Assembly: GCA_016124945.1 (NCBI GenBank)
Contig: WGMT01000058.1
Location: 105,782-169,781 of the forward strand
Length of the DNA: 64,000 nt
Reading direction: 5' to 3'
Origin: a bacterium
Lineage (GTDB): Bacteria; Chloroflexota; Anaerolineae; Caldilineales; Caldilineaceae
Under the pieces are notes generated by a model. It saw only the letters and a program-made list of their open reading frames with translations, had not been told where the DNA came from and did not search any database. Position numbers and translations under genes: made by a program. Below, piece after piece: positions 26,295 to 35,624 of the stretch (its first letter is position 1; the number at the start of each line of letters is the position of its first letter).

Positions 26295-26471
26295 TGCCCC
26301 ACGTGAAATTCACCCTTTCTCTTTTTTGAATACTTGACCGGATAGCTACTCAAACGTTTATACTGAGTCAAGAACATTCATGTTCGCCTGCACAAGCGCA
26401 TGTTTTGTGGCAACCGACCGGAACATACAAACCAATCCCGATCCGCCGTGTGCAAGAGGGAGAGACCAGGC

Positions 26472-27833
26472 ATGAAACTAGATGAGCAACCCTTCCGCTA
26501 CGACGCCGACCGCAGCGTCTACACCAGCACCGCGCTGGCCTTCGGTTTTCTGATCCTCATCGAAAGTAGCCTGCTGGCGCTGTTGATCTTTGTCCTCGTA
26601 CCTGTTGCCTGGGCAAAGACGCTCTTACTGATCGGTCTACTTGCACTCAACGGGTGGGCAATCACCAAACTGCGCCAACCGCTCACCACTTTCCACGCGC
26701 TCACGCCCCATTCTCTGTACCTACGCTATGCCGGTTTCCAGGCCGAGCTGCCGCGCAGTGCACTGGTGGCAGCGCAGCCTGTGCAAGAATCTGTGGGCGG
26801 CCTTGCCACCCTCAGCCCCCGTCACGACGCCGAACATGACCGTGTCGTCGCCCTCTTCTCTGCCCGAGGACAGATCCTGCTCACATTATCCGAACCGCAC
26901 ACGTTCCATCTGGGTCGCTTTCAACGTGTCACGGCGCGCCATGTTTTGTTTAACGTGGACCAGAGCGACGTGCTGCTCGCCGCACTCAATTTGCCGCAGA
27001 GCGCCCCCGTCCCCGCCACCCATTTACAGGACTGGGAGACGATCTCGCCGAACCGGTCACTTTCGCCGTCCTCGCCGCCTGCCTCCGCCGAAGTTGCCCT
27101 GTTACTCGACGATCTCACCCGTCACTTTGGCGAGCAGGTCGTCGTCGACGGTCTCAATCTGCGCATCCGCCGCGGCGAGATCTTTGGCTTCCTTGGGCCT
27201 AACGGTGCCGGCAAAACAACCACCATCAAAATGATTGTCGGCCTGTTGCGCCCGACAGCCGGTCGCGTCGTCGTCGCCGGTCATGATGTGTGGGTCGATC
27301 CTCTGGCGGCGAAGGCGGCTTTCGGCTATGTGCCCGACCGTTCCCTGCTCTACGAACGGCTCACCGGCGTTGAATATCTCCAATTCCTGGCCCAAATGCG
27401 TAGCATCGATCAAGCCGAAGCAGATCGCGAGATCGATTACCTGCTCGATCTGCTTGATCTCACATCCGACGCACACAAGTTGAGCGGCGCATACTCATTC
27501 GGCATGAAGCGCAAACTGGCGCTGGCGGGTGCGCTGTTGCATCGACCGCCGGTGTTGATCCTCGACGAGCCGCTGAACGGTCTTGATCCACGCAGCGCCC
27601 GCCGCCTCAAGGATCTGCTTGTGGAAATGGCCGACCAGGGCAAAACCATCTTTCTTTCGACACATGATTTACACACCGCCGAAAGCGTCTGTCATCGGGC
27701 GGGTATTTTCTACCAGGGGCAGTTGATGGCCGAAGGCAGCGCAGACGAACTGCGTACCTTAACCGCCGTACCCGATCTAGAGTCTGTCTTTCTTTCGTTA
27801 ACCGAAGAGACATCGTCGGAGGTGTCCTCATGA
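26472..27833 (+). CDS. ABC transporter ATP-binding protein fused to a membrane domain
   Basis: 453 residues from the ATG at 26472, which has purine-rich GAGGGAGAG upstream. Unlike a plain ABC ATPase, the first 200 residues carry two membrane segments (near 21-45 and 50-66) and a soluble beta-rich part that resembles a membrane PH-like domain. The ATPase follows from about 212: Walker A GPNGAGKTT, signature SGAYSFGMKRK, Walker B VLILDEP, and the switch histidine STHD. It belongs to the subfamily that drives multidrug or lipid exporters. The last base of its stop overlaps the permease start (ATGA), so stoichiometric partner synthesis is likely. Confidence 0.88.
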   Translation: MKLDEQPFRYDADRSVYTSTALAFGFLILIESSLLALLIFVLVPVAWAKTLLLIGLLALNGWAITKLRQPLTTFHALTPHSLYLRYAGFQAELPRSALVAAQPVQESVGGLATLSPRHDAEHDRVVALFSARGQILLTLSEPHTFHLGRFQRVTARHVLFNVDQSDVLLAALNLPQSAPVPATHLQDWETISPNRSLSPSSPPASAEVALLLDDLTRHFGEQVVVDGLNLRIRRGEIFGFLGPNGAGKTTTIKMIVGLLRPTAGRVVVAGHDVWVDPLAAKAAFGYVPDRSLLYERLTGVEYLQFLAQMRSIDQAEADREIDYLLDLLDLTSDAHKLSGAYSFGMKRKLALAGALLHRPPVLILDEPLNGLDPRSARRLKDLLVEMADQGKTIFLSTHDLHTAESVCHRAGIFYQGQLMAEGSADELRTLTAVPDLESVFLSLTEETSSEVSS

Positions 27834-29344
27834 GCGCCCAACTATCTGCCATTGCTCAAGTTCACCTGCGCGCCGCCCGCAACGGCTGGCGCCAGGACAT
27901 TCGCCTGCGCACCGCCGCCTGGATCCAGATTGTGTTATTGGCCGGATTGGCTATTGCTGGCACGCTCTGGATCTCTCATCAGGCGAACGGCTGGCAGGCC
28001 AACGGTGTTGATCTGCATCTGCGCCTCTGGTTCATGGTGCTGGGTACGTGGGCTGGTGTCGCCGCGTTCACCGTCCTCGGCGTCTTCAAAGCCGGTTTCG
28101 GCAGCGACGAAGCGCGCCTGTTGATGACGTTGCCACTTTCACCTGCCGTCCACTTTCGTATCCTCTACAGCCTTATCTTTGTTGAACAGACAGGCGTACT
28201 GCTGATTCTCTGGCTGTTGGGGTGTAGTTTCGCACTGGGCGCGGCGTTGGGCACGGTCGCACTGCCCTGGTTGTTGCTGGCGCTGGTTGGTTCTGCTGCG
28301 GTTGTGCTGGGCGGCACCGCAATCTTGCTCTGGTTGATGCGTCACTGCATGGTGCAGCCACATCGGCTGTTGCTCTCGCTTTTTGTGTTCGTGATTGGGA
28401 TTGAGGCGGTTGTTCTGTGGCTTTTGCCTGAAGAGGGCGAAACCCTACTAAACCTGGCACTGCCTGCGCCGTTGCCTGTGGCGTTGGTTTTGGCTGTGTT
28501 GCTGGCTGTCGGGCTTGGCCCAAAAGCGGCGGCGATTGGGCACCTCTATACTGTCACGTTTGAAATGGTGGAGAATCGTGCACGGGCACGTCTCGCCTTC
28601 ACTTTTCCCGGCATTGGGGCGTTCGTTCGTCCTCTGTTGCGGGCGCGTACATTGACGGCAGGGCTGCTGGTGCGTGCGATCTTGGAGCAGAACCGTCATC
28701 CGTTGGCGTTGCCGCGGCTGGTGGTATTGCCTGTTTATGTGCTGCTTTTTGGATTATTGCGTCCTCACCTGCTGGCGGTTGGCTTTTCCGAAGCTAGCGC
28801 TGCTGCGGCCACTGGGGCCATGATGGGGGGGCTGCTGCTTGTGGAATACGGTTTCGCCTATGCACTGAGTGGCGAAGGCGCACGCCTGGCGCTCTACCTC
28901 ACCGCCCCCCTGCGCATGGACAATCTCCTGCGTGCCAAACTTGTGGCTGTGCTGCTGCCGGTAATGCTCATCGGCTGGATCGCCCTGGCCGTCATGGCCG
29001 CGGGGATGAGCGTCAGCGCAGCGGAACTGCTGCTGGCACTGGGCACCACCACACTTTTCCTAATCGGCGTCACCGGATTCGTGGTATGGGCCGGCGTGGC
29101 CGACGTGGATCTGAATGCGTTGCCCCACGGCACAACAGAGCTGCTCGTCCAAGAAGAATTGCCCATCACCCCGCGTCGGTTGCAACTGCTGGGGGCCGGC
29201 TTTGCCGTCCTGGCGGTGGCGATTGCCCTGCTCTGGTGGCTGCCGCTGGGGCAGGTCCTGGCGCTGGCGGGTCTCCTGTGTTGGGGGTTACTGTGGCTGG
29301 GGTGGCGGCTGGCACAGTCGGGGATGCGGTCGTTGGTGGCGTGA
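27830..29344 (+). CDS. ABC transporter permease
   Basis: A 504-residue protein with roughly ten to twelve hydrophobic segments beginning near residue 35. Its start overlaps the ATPase stop as ATGA. It resembles the large permeases of ABC-2-like exporters (one long chain of repeated membrane pairs, with a cytoplasmic link near 225-270). No family-specific signature was recognised. With the ATPase it forms a complete one-permease exporter; the substrate is unknown. It converges on the HisA gene with a 19-base gap. Confidence 0.8.
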   Translation: MSAQLSAIAQVHLRAARNGWRQDIRLRTAAWIQIVLLAGLAIAGTLWISHQANGWQANGVDLHLRLWFMVLGTWAGVAAFTVLGVFKAGFGSDEARLLMTLPLSPAVHFRILYSLIFVEQTGVLLILWLLGCSFALGAALGTVALPWLLLALVGSAAVVLGGTAILLWLMRHCMVQPHRLLLSLFVFVIGIEAVVLWLLPEEGETLLNLALPAPLPVALVLAVLLAVGLGPKAAAIGHLYTVTFEMVENRARARLAFTFPGIGAFVRPLLRARTLTAGLLVRAILEQNRHPLALPRLVVLPVYVLLFGLLRPHLLAVGFSEASAAAATGAMMGGLLLVEYGFAYALSGEGARLALYLTAPLRMDNLLRAKLVAVLLPVMLIGWIALAVMAAGMSVSAAELLLALGTTTLFLIGVTGFVVWAGVADVDLNALPHGTTELLVQEELPITPRRLQLLGAGFAVLAVAIALLWWLPLGQVLALAGLLCWGLLWLGWRLAQSGMRSLVA

Positions 29345-29363
29345 GATCCGCGTTCTACTCTGA

Positions 29364-30119
29364 TTACTGATGCCACGCCACCACATCCTCATACGCCACC
29401 GCGCCGCCGAATATATCCAGCGCGCTGCCAATCGTCACATCCACCCGCCCACGGCCCAGTTGATGCACCAGATCCAAATCCTCAAGTGAGCGCACGCCCC
29501 CGGCATAGGTGACAGGCAACGGCGACGCCTCGCCCAGCAACGTCACCAATGGTGCTTCGATCCCCAGGCGCAGCCCTTCCACATCCACGCCGTGGACCAA
29601 AAATTCGGCGCAATAGTCGGCTAGCATTGAGAGCGTCTGCGCGTTCAGCGGCGTATCGGTGAAGCGTTGCCAGCGATCCATCACCACCCAGTAAACGTCG
29701 TCTTTGCGGCGGCAACTGAGATCGAGGACAAGCCGCTCTCGCCCCACGGCGTCGCTCAATTCTTGCAGCCGCGCCAGGCTAAGTTGCCCATCCGCGAAGA
29801 CGTACGAAGTGACGATCACATGGCTGGCACCTGCATCGAGATAGATGTGGGCGTTGTGGGGTGTAATTCCACCGCCCATGTGCATGCCGCCTGGGTAGGC
29901 TTGAAGCGCCGACATGGCAGCCTCGTGGTTGCCCGGTCCTAGCGCGATGACATGCCCACCGGACAACCCATCACGCCGATACATTTGTGCATAGTCCGCG
30001 GGGGAGCGGTCGCTTTCAAAGTTGGTCACCACTTGTGTGGCATCCTCTTGCAGCGAACCGCCCACGATCTGCACCACACGTCCATTGCGTAGATCGATAC
30101 AAGGTCGAAAACGCGTCAT
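29364..30119 (-). CDS. hisA: HisA isomerase of eukaryotic (HIS6) type
   Basis: A 251-residue TIM-barrel enzyme of histidine biosynthesis that converts the ProFAR intermediate to PRFAR in the cytoplasm. The opening RPCIDLRNGRVVQIVGGSL fits the fungal/plant HIS6 pattern (RPCID-hkGkVkQIVG) rather than the usual bacterial form. HVIALGPGNHEAAMSALQAYPGGMHMGGGI, FLVHGVDVEGLRLGIE and YAGGVRSLEDL follow, giving the phosphate sites and the catalytic aspartates (D9 and one in HGVDVEG). No other his gene is adjacent. It could have been acquired by transfer. AGAAAG lies upstream of the ATG at 30119. Confidence 0.88.
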   Translation of the reverse strand: MTRFRPCIDLRNGRVVQIVGGSLQEDATQVVTNFESDRSPADYAQMYRRDGLSGGHVIALGPGNHEAAMSALQAYPGGMHMGGGITPHNAHIYLDAGASHVIVTSYVFADGQLSLARLQELSDAVGRERLVLDLSCRRKDDVYWVVMDRWQRFTDTPLNAQTLSMLADYCAEFLVHGVDVEGLRLGIEAPLVTLLGEASPLPVTYAGGVRSLEDLDLVHQLGRGRVDVTIGSALDIFGGAVAYEDVVAWHQ

Positions 30120-30388
30120 AGATCAGTTCTTTCTAATGAGCTTGAAAAGAGTTGATCCACAACAGCACACGAAGGCAGAAGAGGTACACAGATTTCACGG
30201 ATAAAAAGGATTTCCAGAAGGATTTGGCTTCAATCCTCTTCTCAATCCTGAAAATCCGTGAAATCTGTGTACCTCTTCTTCGGTCTTCGTGTCTCTTCGT
30301 GTGCCTTCGTGAATCAATATTTCTGGTCTTCTTTTGGATACTTCGCTGTCGCGAATGTGCACCGTTAACGTTCGTCTGTCGTCTTCCG
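30120..30388. repeat. Fold-back element between hisA and priA
   Basis: A perfect 24-bp stem, GAAGAGGTACACAGATTT (from 30178 to 30201) with 30255-30278, lies inside weaker outer arms (CACGAAGGC at 30168 with the CTTCGTG words near 30284-30312). The loop contains GGATTT words shared with the other fold-backs. No gene lies here. Confidence 0.85.
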
Positions 30389-32977
30389 TTACAGCAACGA
30401 CATCGGATCCACATCCACGCGCCAGCCGAAAGGAATGTCCAATCCGCGTAAGAAAGCAGACGGATCAGGGGCGCGAACTCGGATCTGCCAACGATAGTAG
30501 CCGCGGAAACGGGCGAAAAAGGCCGGCGCCGGGCCAAGGATCTCCACCTGTTCGCCCAACAACCCCATCGTCTTCGCGCGGTGACGCAGCACCGCCGCCA
30601 TCTGCTGTGACATGGACTGCGCCTTCTCCAACTTCTTGTCCCACACAATCAGGCGGGCCAGCCGACGCACCGGCGGGTATTGCTGTTCGCGGCGGAAGTT
30701 CATCTCGTGAACATAAAAGGCGTGGTAATCGTGTTTTGCTGCCGCCTGCACAGCGTAATGTTCCGGCGTATAGCTCTGGAAAACCACCCGCCCGCCCAGC
30801 GCGCTGCGCCCGGCCCGGCCTGCCACCTGCATCAAAAGTTGGAAGGTGCGTTCCGGCGCACGGAAGTCGGGCAGGTAGAGGCCCACATCGGTGGAAATGG
30901 CGCCCACCAGTGTCACCAGCGGCAGATCCAGCCCCTTGGCAATCATCTGCGTTCCTACCAGCACGTCGGCTTCGTGGGCGGCGAAACGCTCCAGAATCTC
31001 CTGATGGCTGCCTTTTTTGCCTGTGGTGTCGGCGTCCCAGCGTAGCACCCGGGCGCGGGGGATATACTGCTGTACGACTTCTTCGATACGTTGCGTGCCG
31101 CTGCCGAAAAACTTGATGCGCTTGCTCTGGCATTCCGGGCAGACGGTGGGGATAGGATAGCGCCGGTTGCAATGGTGACAGATCAACACATCGGCGCGTT
31201 CATGGTAGGTGAGGGGGACATCGCATTGCGTACACTGGCTCACATACCCACAATCGCGGCAGATGACAAAGGTGCTTGTGCCGCGTCGGTTTAGGAAGAG
31301 GATTGCCTGTTCGCCCGCGTCCACCGTCTTCTGCAATTGGGAGATCAGGCTACGACTGAAGATGCTGCGGTGATCGGCGCGCAGTTCCTGACGCATGTCC
31401 ACAATCTCTACTGGTGGCATTTCGGCGTAGAGGACGACATCGACGCCATTGACCTCGCCATGACCCATCACCCGTCGCGGCATCTCCAGCAAATGGGCGT
31501 CGCCCTGCATTGCCAGTGTGTAACTTTCCAACGACGGTGTGGCGCTGCCCAGGATCAAGCCGCTACCCGTCAACTCAGCCAATTGGCGCGCTGTTGTGCG
31601 CGCATCGTAGAAGACGGTGAAACTGCCCCACGCTTCGGCGTCTTGCTTGTACGACGACTCGTGCTCTTCGTCGATGACAATCAACCCTAGCCGGGGCAAC
31701 GGTGCAAACAGTGCACTGCGCGGACCCACCACCACGTCGATTTCCCCCTGGCGAATGCGCTGCCAGACGTCGTAGCGTTCCCCGGCGCTCAACTCCGAGT
31801 GGATCACCGAAACCCGACCCGGAAAGCGACCGGCGAAGCGCGCCACAGTTTGTGGCGTCAACGCGATTTCGGGGACAAGCACAATCGCCTGCCGGTTACG
31901 GCGCAATGTTTCGTCAATCGCCAGCAGGTAGATCTCCGTCTTGCCGCTGCCGGTGGCGCCGTGGAGCAGGAAGCGCGCCGGGGTAATGTTTACGGCATCG
32001 GCGGAAAAGAGTTCGCCGTTGATCCGTCCCCACACCGTGCTTTGTTGCTCGGTCAACGGCGGCGATGTAGTGCGCCGGTAGGTGCGCCCAGCCAGTGGAT
32101 CACGATAGCGCACCAATTCGGTCATTTCGATCAGGCCGGCTTTGTGCAAATCGCGCAGCGTCGACAGATCTGCCTCCACCTGCGTGTAGAGCTCACTCTT
32201 CCACATTGGACCGTCCGCCACGGCCAGGGCGCGTAGGATCGGCTCGAACTTGGTCGTCCCCCGCGCTGTGAGCAGATAAGCCTCAACCTCGTCTGCTGGT
32301 GGCGCCAATCGGATTTGATCGCCGTCAATCTCAATCAACCCTGCCTTCTGCAACGTGTCGAAGGTGCTCCCTGAACGCAGATCGCATTGACGGCGCAGAT
32401 CATCGGCCGCCAAGGTATGTCCTTGCGCGGCGAGCAGTGTTTCCACTACCTGTACCTGTTTCGAGGCGCGACCCATTTGCAGCAGCCGAGTTCGGATCTC
32501 GGCTACTGGTACACGAAGTTCAATCTGTTCCTCACGTTTGGCGCGCACACTCGGTCCACGTTCGGCTTTGTAGAGCAGACCCGGCGGCAAAAAAAGTTTG
32601 ATGGTTTCGGAGAGGGGAGCGATGTAATAGTCGGCCAGCCAAAAGGCAAGCTGGATCTGTGCCTGTGTCAACACCGGCTGCGGCCGCGCCAGGCGTAGAA
32701 TCGGCTTTGTCTGCACGGGGCTGGATGTGTCCAGCGACACCACCAATCCTTGTAATTCCTGACGACCGAAGGGTACCCACACCAAATGGCCCACCTGCAA
32801 CACGTCGAAGAGTTCGGGTGGCACGGTGTAGTGGAAGGTTTGAAACTGTGCCTCGCCGCCGCCAAGCAGGTGCGCGTTGGCCGATTCGTCTTCGAACGGA
32901 TTGGGTGTGGGTTCGTTGTAACGGGCGAAGGTACGGCGGATGGGGACGTTGACAACAACCTGTGCGTAGGATTTCAT
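30389..32977 (-). CDS. priA: Primosomal protein N' (PriA helicase)
   Basis: An 862-residue 3'-5' DNA helicase that restarts stalled replication forks. An N-terminal DNA-binding domain (about 1-120) precedes a winged-helix region. The helicase core shows Walker A GATGSGKTEIYL, DEEHESSYKQD, GSATPSLES and QVAGRAGRS. Between the lobes, eight cysteines in CRDCG-CTQC-CHHC-CPEC bind two zinc ions. The length is somewhat above the usual 730-800 because of an extended insertion after the 3'-binding domain. It is preceded by the coiled-coil membrane gene on the same strand, only 54 bases upstream. Confidence 0.95.
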   Translation of the reverse strand: MKSYAQVVVNVPIRRTFARYNEPTPNPFEDESANAHLLGGGEAQFQTFHYTVPPELFDVLQVGHLVWVPFGRQELQGLVVSLDTSSPVQTKPILRLARPQPVLTQAQIQLAFWLADYYIAPLSETIKLFLPPGLLYKAERGPSVRAKREEQIELRVPVAEIRTRLLQMGRASKQVQVVETLLAAQGHTLAADDLRRQCDLRSGSTFDTLQKAGLIEIDGDQIRLAPPADEVEAYLLTARGTTKFEPILRALAVADGPMWKSELYTQVEADLSTLRDLHKAGLIEMTELVRYRDPLAGRTYRRTTSPPLTEQQSTVWGRINGELFSADAVNITPARFLLHGATGSGKTEIYLLAIDETLRRNRQAIVLVPEIALTPQTVARFAGRFPGRVSVIHSELSAGERYDVWQRIRQGEIDVVVGPRSALFAPLPRLGLIVIDEEHESSYKQDAEAWGSFTVFYDARTTARQLAELTGSGLILGSATPSLESYTLAMQGDAHLLEMPRRVMGHGEVNGVDVVLYAEMPPVEIVDMRQELRADHRSIFSRSLISQLQKTVDAGEQAILFLNRRGTSTFVICRDCGYVSQCTQCDVPLTYHERADVLICHHCNRRYPIPTVCPECQSKRIKFFGSGTQRIEEVVQQYIPRARVLRWDADTTGKKGSHQEILERFAAHEADVLVGTQMIAKGLDLPLVTLVGAISTDVGLYLPDFRAPERTFQLLMQVAGRAGRSALGGRVVFQSYTPEHYAVQAAAKHDYHAFYVHEMNFRREQQYPPVRRLARLIVWDKKLEKAQSMSQQMAAVLRHRAKTMGLLGEQVEILGPAPAFFARFRGYYRWQIRVRAPDPSAFLRGLDIPFGWRVDVDPMSLL

Positions 32978-33031
32978 AGGCTGCCTGTGCGGCGACCATT
33001 TCTATCGGCTAGTGCCAGTGGCAAACCGACG

Positions 33032-34516
33032 TCATCGGCGGCGGCTGCCGAAGCGAAAAACCCCGGTCAGGCGGTAAAGGAGCGCATAAACCATCTCTTG
33101 CCAAAGTCCAGCCGGAAAGGCAATGGCTGCAGGTATAAGGCTACTTACATGCCCGGCAGTTAGGTCCACTTCAAGGGCGTTGGCAAAGAAACTGCACAAG
33201 AGATAGATGAAGAGCGCCAACACTACACCCATGATGGGCTGAATGGTGTAGCGCAGCACATACTGGCGGTCAAACTCCTGCCCCTGCCGCATGTGGGTGG
33301 CTAACGATGCAACAGCGCCCAACACACCGCCTGCTGCGCCGCCGAGGACGGCCCAAAGCAGGGAGACGGCATTCGCCGCCAGTCGGCTATCGCCGCCCAA
33401 TGCCGCTTCGAGAATGATCTGCACATCGCGCCCGTAGAGGAAAAGCGATGTGATGGCACTGGCACAAACAGTGAGCCAGAGCGCCAGGTAAACCAGCAGC
33501 ATTACACCATACCGTAGCGACCGTCGCCGTCCATCACGGGCGCGTTCAAGGATCGCGCGTACCTGGCGTACATTGTATTCGGCGCGCCCGTAGCGTTCGG
33601 GCTGTGTGTGCAAAATGGCGCGTGATTCGCGTAACAATGAGAGCGCATGGCCCGTCAACTCGCGGCGACTCTGTTGCAAACGATTGACCTGTTTGTAGAG
33701 TTGCTCAATCTCTTCTTCAAGTTCACGCGCCTTGGTTTCTGTGACGGACACCACCGGCACCGGCTTTGTGGCCACCCGCCGTGGTGCGGAGACAGGCGCA
33801 TCCAATACCGACGCTGCTATGGGCAACCGATCCGATGTAGTGGCGGTAGGAACGGAGACACGAGTGCCGCTGGGCGGCGGAACTGTCTTTTGTGGTGCGC
33901 TTGGTGGCGTGTCCGGCGTCGTCCTTAGGGTAGGGGGCGAGGGGCGGCTGCGGATCGACGGCAACACCGCCTCGGGCAATACACGCGAGCGGCTGCCTGT
34001 GGTGGTGCTGTCCTGGTTGGCGAGGCTGGGCGGATCTAGTTGGAATGACTGAGGTCCGGCCTGATGTTCATTGCCGTCAGTGTAAGTCCCATCGGCGTAA
34101 GTCCCATCGGCGTAATGCCCGTTAGCGTAACTCCTACTGGTATGCCCATTGCCGTTTGTTGGGTTGTGCTTACTTGACTGTTCGGCGTTTACAGAACCAT
34201 TGCCATGCTGATCGGGGCGAGTTCCTGCCACTGCTGCACGATCTGCTGCTGCACGATCTGCTGCTGCACGATCTGCTGCGCCCATTTCCATTTCATCGAG
34301 TAGATATTCGGCGCGACGATGCAGATCATCTACTTCTTGCCGTGTAACATCGGGCAGTTGGAAGTCGAAGATCGTGTTTGAAGCGCTGGTGGTTGTTCCG
34401 TTGTGAAAAGAACGGCCGCCATTGTTGGCGTCGATGCGGTTTTCTGGGCGGTCGGAGGATTCCGCTGTGGTAGCGCGTCGAGGCCAGGTAGATTCTCGAT
34501 GTGCTCGCTGTGTCAT
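33032..34516 (-). CDS. Coiled-coil membrane protein with low-complexity N-terminus
   Basis: 494 residues from the ATG at 34516, chosen for AGGAG upstream (the open frame extends to 34723). Residues 1-280 are Ser/Pro/Thr-rich and disordered, with two short in-frame duplications: a triple AADRAA and a triple YADGTY. A coiled coil (about 255-330, ETKARELEEEIEQLYKQ) follows. Four membrane segments near 340-365, 385-410, 425-445 and 465-490 end the protein, with SLATHMRQGQEFDRQY between. No enzymatic motif was found. It shares a divergent promoter region with rpmH and is transcribed toward priA. The function is unknown. Confidence 0.65.
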   Translation of the reverse strand: MTQRAHRESTWPRRATTAESSDRPENRIDANNGGRSFHNGTTTSASNTIFDFQLPDVTRQEVDDLHRRAEYLLDEMEMGAADRAAADRAAADRAAVAGTRPDQHGNGSVNAEQSSKHNPTNGNGHTSRSYANGHYADGTYADGTYTDGNEHQAGPQSFQLDPPSLANQDSTTTGSRSRVLPEAVLPSIRSRPSPPTLRTTPDTPPSAPQKTVPPPSGTRVSVPTATTSDRLPIAASVLDAPVSAPRRVATKPVPVVSVTETKARELEEEIEQLYKQVNRLQQSRRELTGHALSLLRESRAILHTQPERYGRAEYNVRQVRAILERARDGRRRSLRYGVMLLVYLALWLTVCASAITSLFLYGRDVQIILEAALGGDSRLAANAVSLLWAVLGGAAGGVLGAVASLATHMRQGQEFDRQYVLRYTIQPIMGVVLALFIYLLCSFFANALEVDLTAGHVSSLIPAAIAFPAGLWQEMVYALLYRLTGVFRFGSRRR

Positions 34517-34700
34517 AGAACTCCTGAACATTGGATCGGCGCAAGGTACCTGTGGTGCGCCGATCTGGACTCTACTCAAACTATACCACAGTCCCAAACT
34601 GCGTGTACAATCATATCGAAATGTGAATGCACTACGTTCTTGCCCCGTATCCCATACAGGGCTCGTAACAGATCTGTATGCCCAAGAATATTCCCCTGAT

Positions 34701-34730
34701 TTGACACAACAGGCAGGCGGCACATATAAT
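34701..34730 (+). promoter_or_regulatory. Promoter of the rpmH operon
   Basis: TTGACA (34701-34706) and TATAAT (34725-34730) are both perfect sigma70 consensus boxes, with 18-base spacing. Transcription should start near 34737, giving a short leader before rpmH at 34781. On the opposite strand ACTATA at 34580-34585 may be the -10 of the divergent coiled-coil gene. Confidence 0.9.
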
Positions 34731-34780
34731 CAACGCTTGGCAGTAATACCGACGCGTCTATAAAATAAGGAGTTATTGGT

Positions 34781-34942
34781 ATGGTAAAGCGAACCTGGCA
34801 GCCTAAAGTCCGCCGCCGTAAGCGCGTACATGGCTTCCGCAGCCGCATGTCTACGCCGGGTGGTCGCAATGTTTTGCGCCGCCGCCGTCTACGTGGCCGC
34901 CGCATATTGACTGTGACCCTGAGCACCCGCAAGTCTGCCTAG
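34781..34942 (+). CDS. rpmH: Ribosomal protein L34
   Basis: 53 residues, arginine-rich, beginning MVKRTWQPKVRRRKRVHGF and containing RSRMSTPGGRNVLRRRRLRGR, the classic L34 sequence. The start follows AAGGAG. It is part of the large-subunit surface. It is followed 111 bases later by rnpA, the usual neighbour. The adjacent dnaA and recF normally found in this region in many bacteria are not in the window. Confidence 0.97.
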   Translation: MVKRTWQPKVRRRKRVHGFRSRMSTPGGRNVLRRRRLRGRRILTVTLSTRKSA

Positions 34943-35053
34943 GCTATTGTCAGAGGTCTTATTTGTATCTGCTGATTGATGGGGTATTGCCTAAAGTGTA
35001 CCCCCTACGGTCTGTACATCTGGTTAGCGTAGTGATGGTTAGCGTAGTGAGAT

Positions 35054-35449
35054 GTGAAACGTCGATATCGGGTACAGGAAAATGAACGTTTTCAAGAGAT
35101 CCGTCGACGTGGGCGCTCGTACAGCGAACATCGACTGGTGCTTTGCGCGCTACCCAACGATCTTCCGTATAGCCGGTTTGGGTTTTCTGTGAGCCGTCGC
35201 ATCGGCAAAGCAGTCGTCCGCAATCGGATCAAACGTCGTATTCGAGAAGCGGTGCGTCTGAGAATGGGGCAGATTCAATCCGGCTGGGATGTGGTCTTCA
35301 TTGCCCGAAACCCAATTCGCGATGCGGATTTCCACCAGATCGATGCCGCCTGCGCCCGCCTGCTTCGGCGGGCGTCTTTGTTAGAAGAAACAGTGTCGCT
35401 CTCTGGTACAATAGATAGTGCAACGGCAGGCAACGGAACGAACGAATGA
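35054..35449 (+). CDS. rnpA: Ribonuclease P protein component
   Basis: A 131-residue basic protein from a GTG start. The family motif SVSRRIGKAVVRNRIKRRIREAVR (near 53-77) binds the RNase P RNA. RFQEIRRRGRSYSEHRLVL (near 13) and DVVFIARNP (near 91) complete the fold. It assists tRNA 5' maturation. The C-terminal 25 residues form a non-conserved Ser/Thr/Asn tail. It follows rpmH on the same transcript. Confidence 0.97.
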   Translation: MKRRYRVQENERFQEIRRRGRSYSEHRLVLCALPNDLPYSRFGFSVSRRIGKAVVRNRIKRRIREAVRLRMGQIQSGWDVVFIARNPIRDADFHQIDAACARLLRRASLLEETVSLSGTIDSATAGNGTNE

Positions 35450-35530
35450 AGAGCGGTTATGCAACTTGGGCCACAGGAACGGCGTAATGTGAAATGTGTA
35501 GCTCAGCCTTGCTGTGTGTGCAAATGTCCG

Positions 35531-35584
35531 TCCGTGAATCATAACTCGTCTGTGAATCATAACTCATCTGTGAATCATAACCCG
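35531..35584. repeat. Three-copy 18-bp tandem repeat between rnpA and yidD
   Basis: The unit TCTGTGAATCATAACTCG occurs at 35531, 35549 and 35567 with one or two changes per copy. It fills most of the 175-base gap between these essential genes. Confidence 0.9.
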
Positions 35585-35624
35585 TCTGTCGATAGGCCTG
35601 TGTTGTTTATGCCAGGAGCGAATC

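Noticed and set aside
26295..26310. parS-like TGCCCCACGTGAAATT
   Set aside because: Five of sixteen positions differ from the consensus and there is no second copy nearby.
24476..26377. 633-residue frame on the minus strand opposite the nuclease
   Set aside because: High-GC shadow of the nuclease gene; no ribosome site or recognisable protein motifs.
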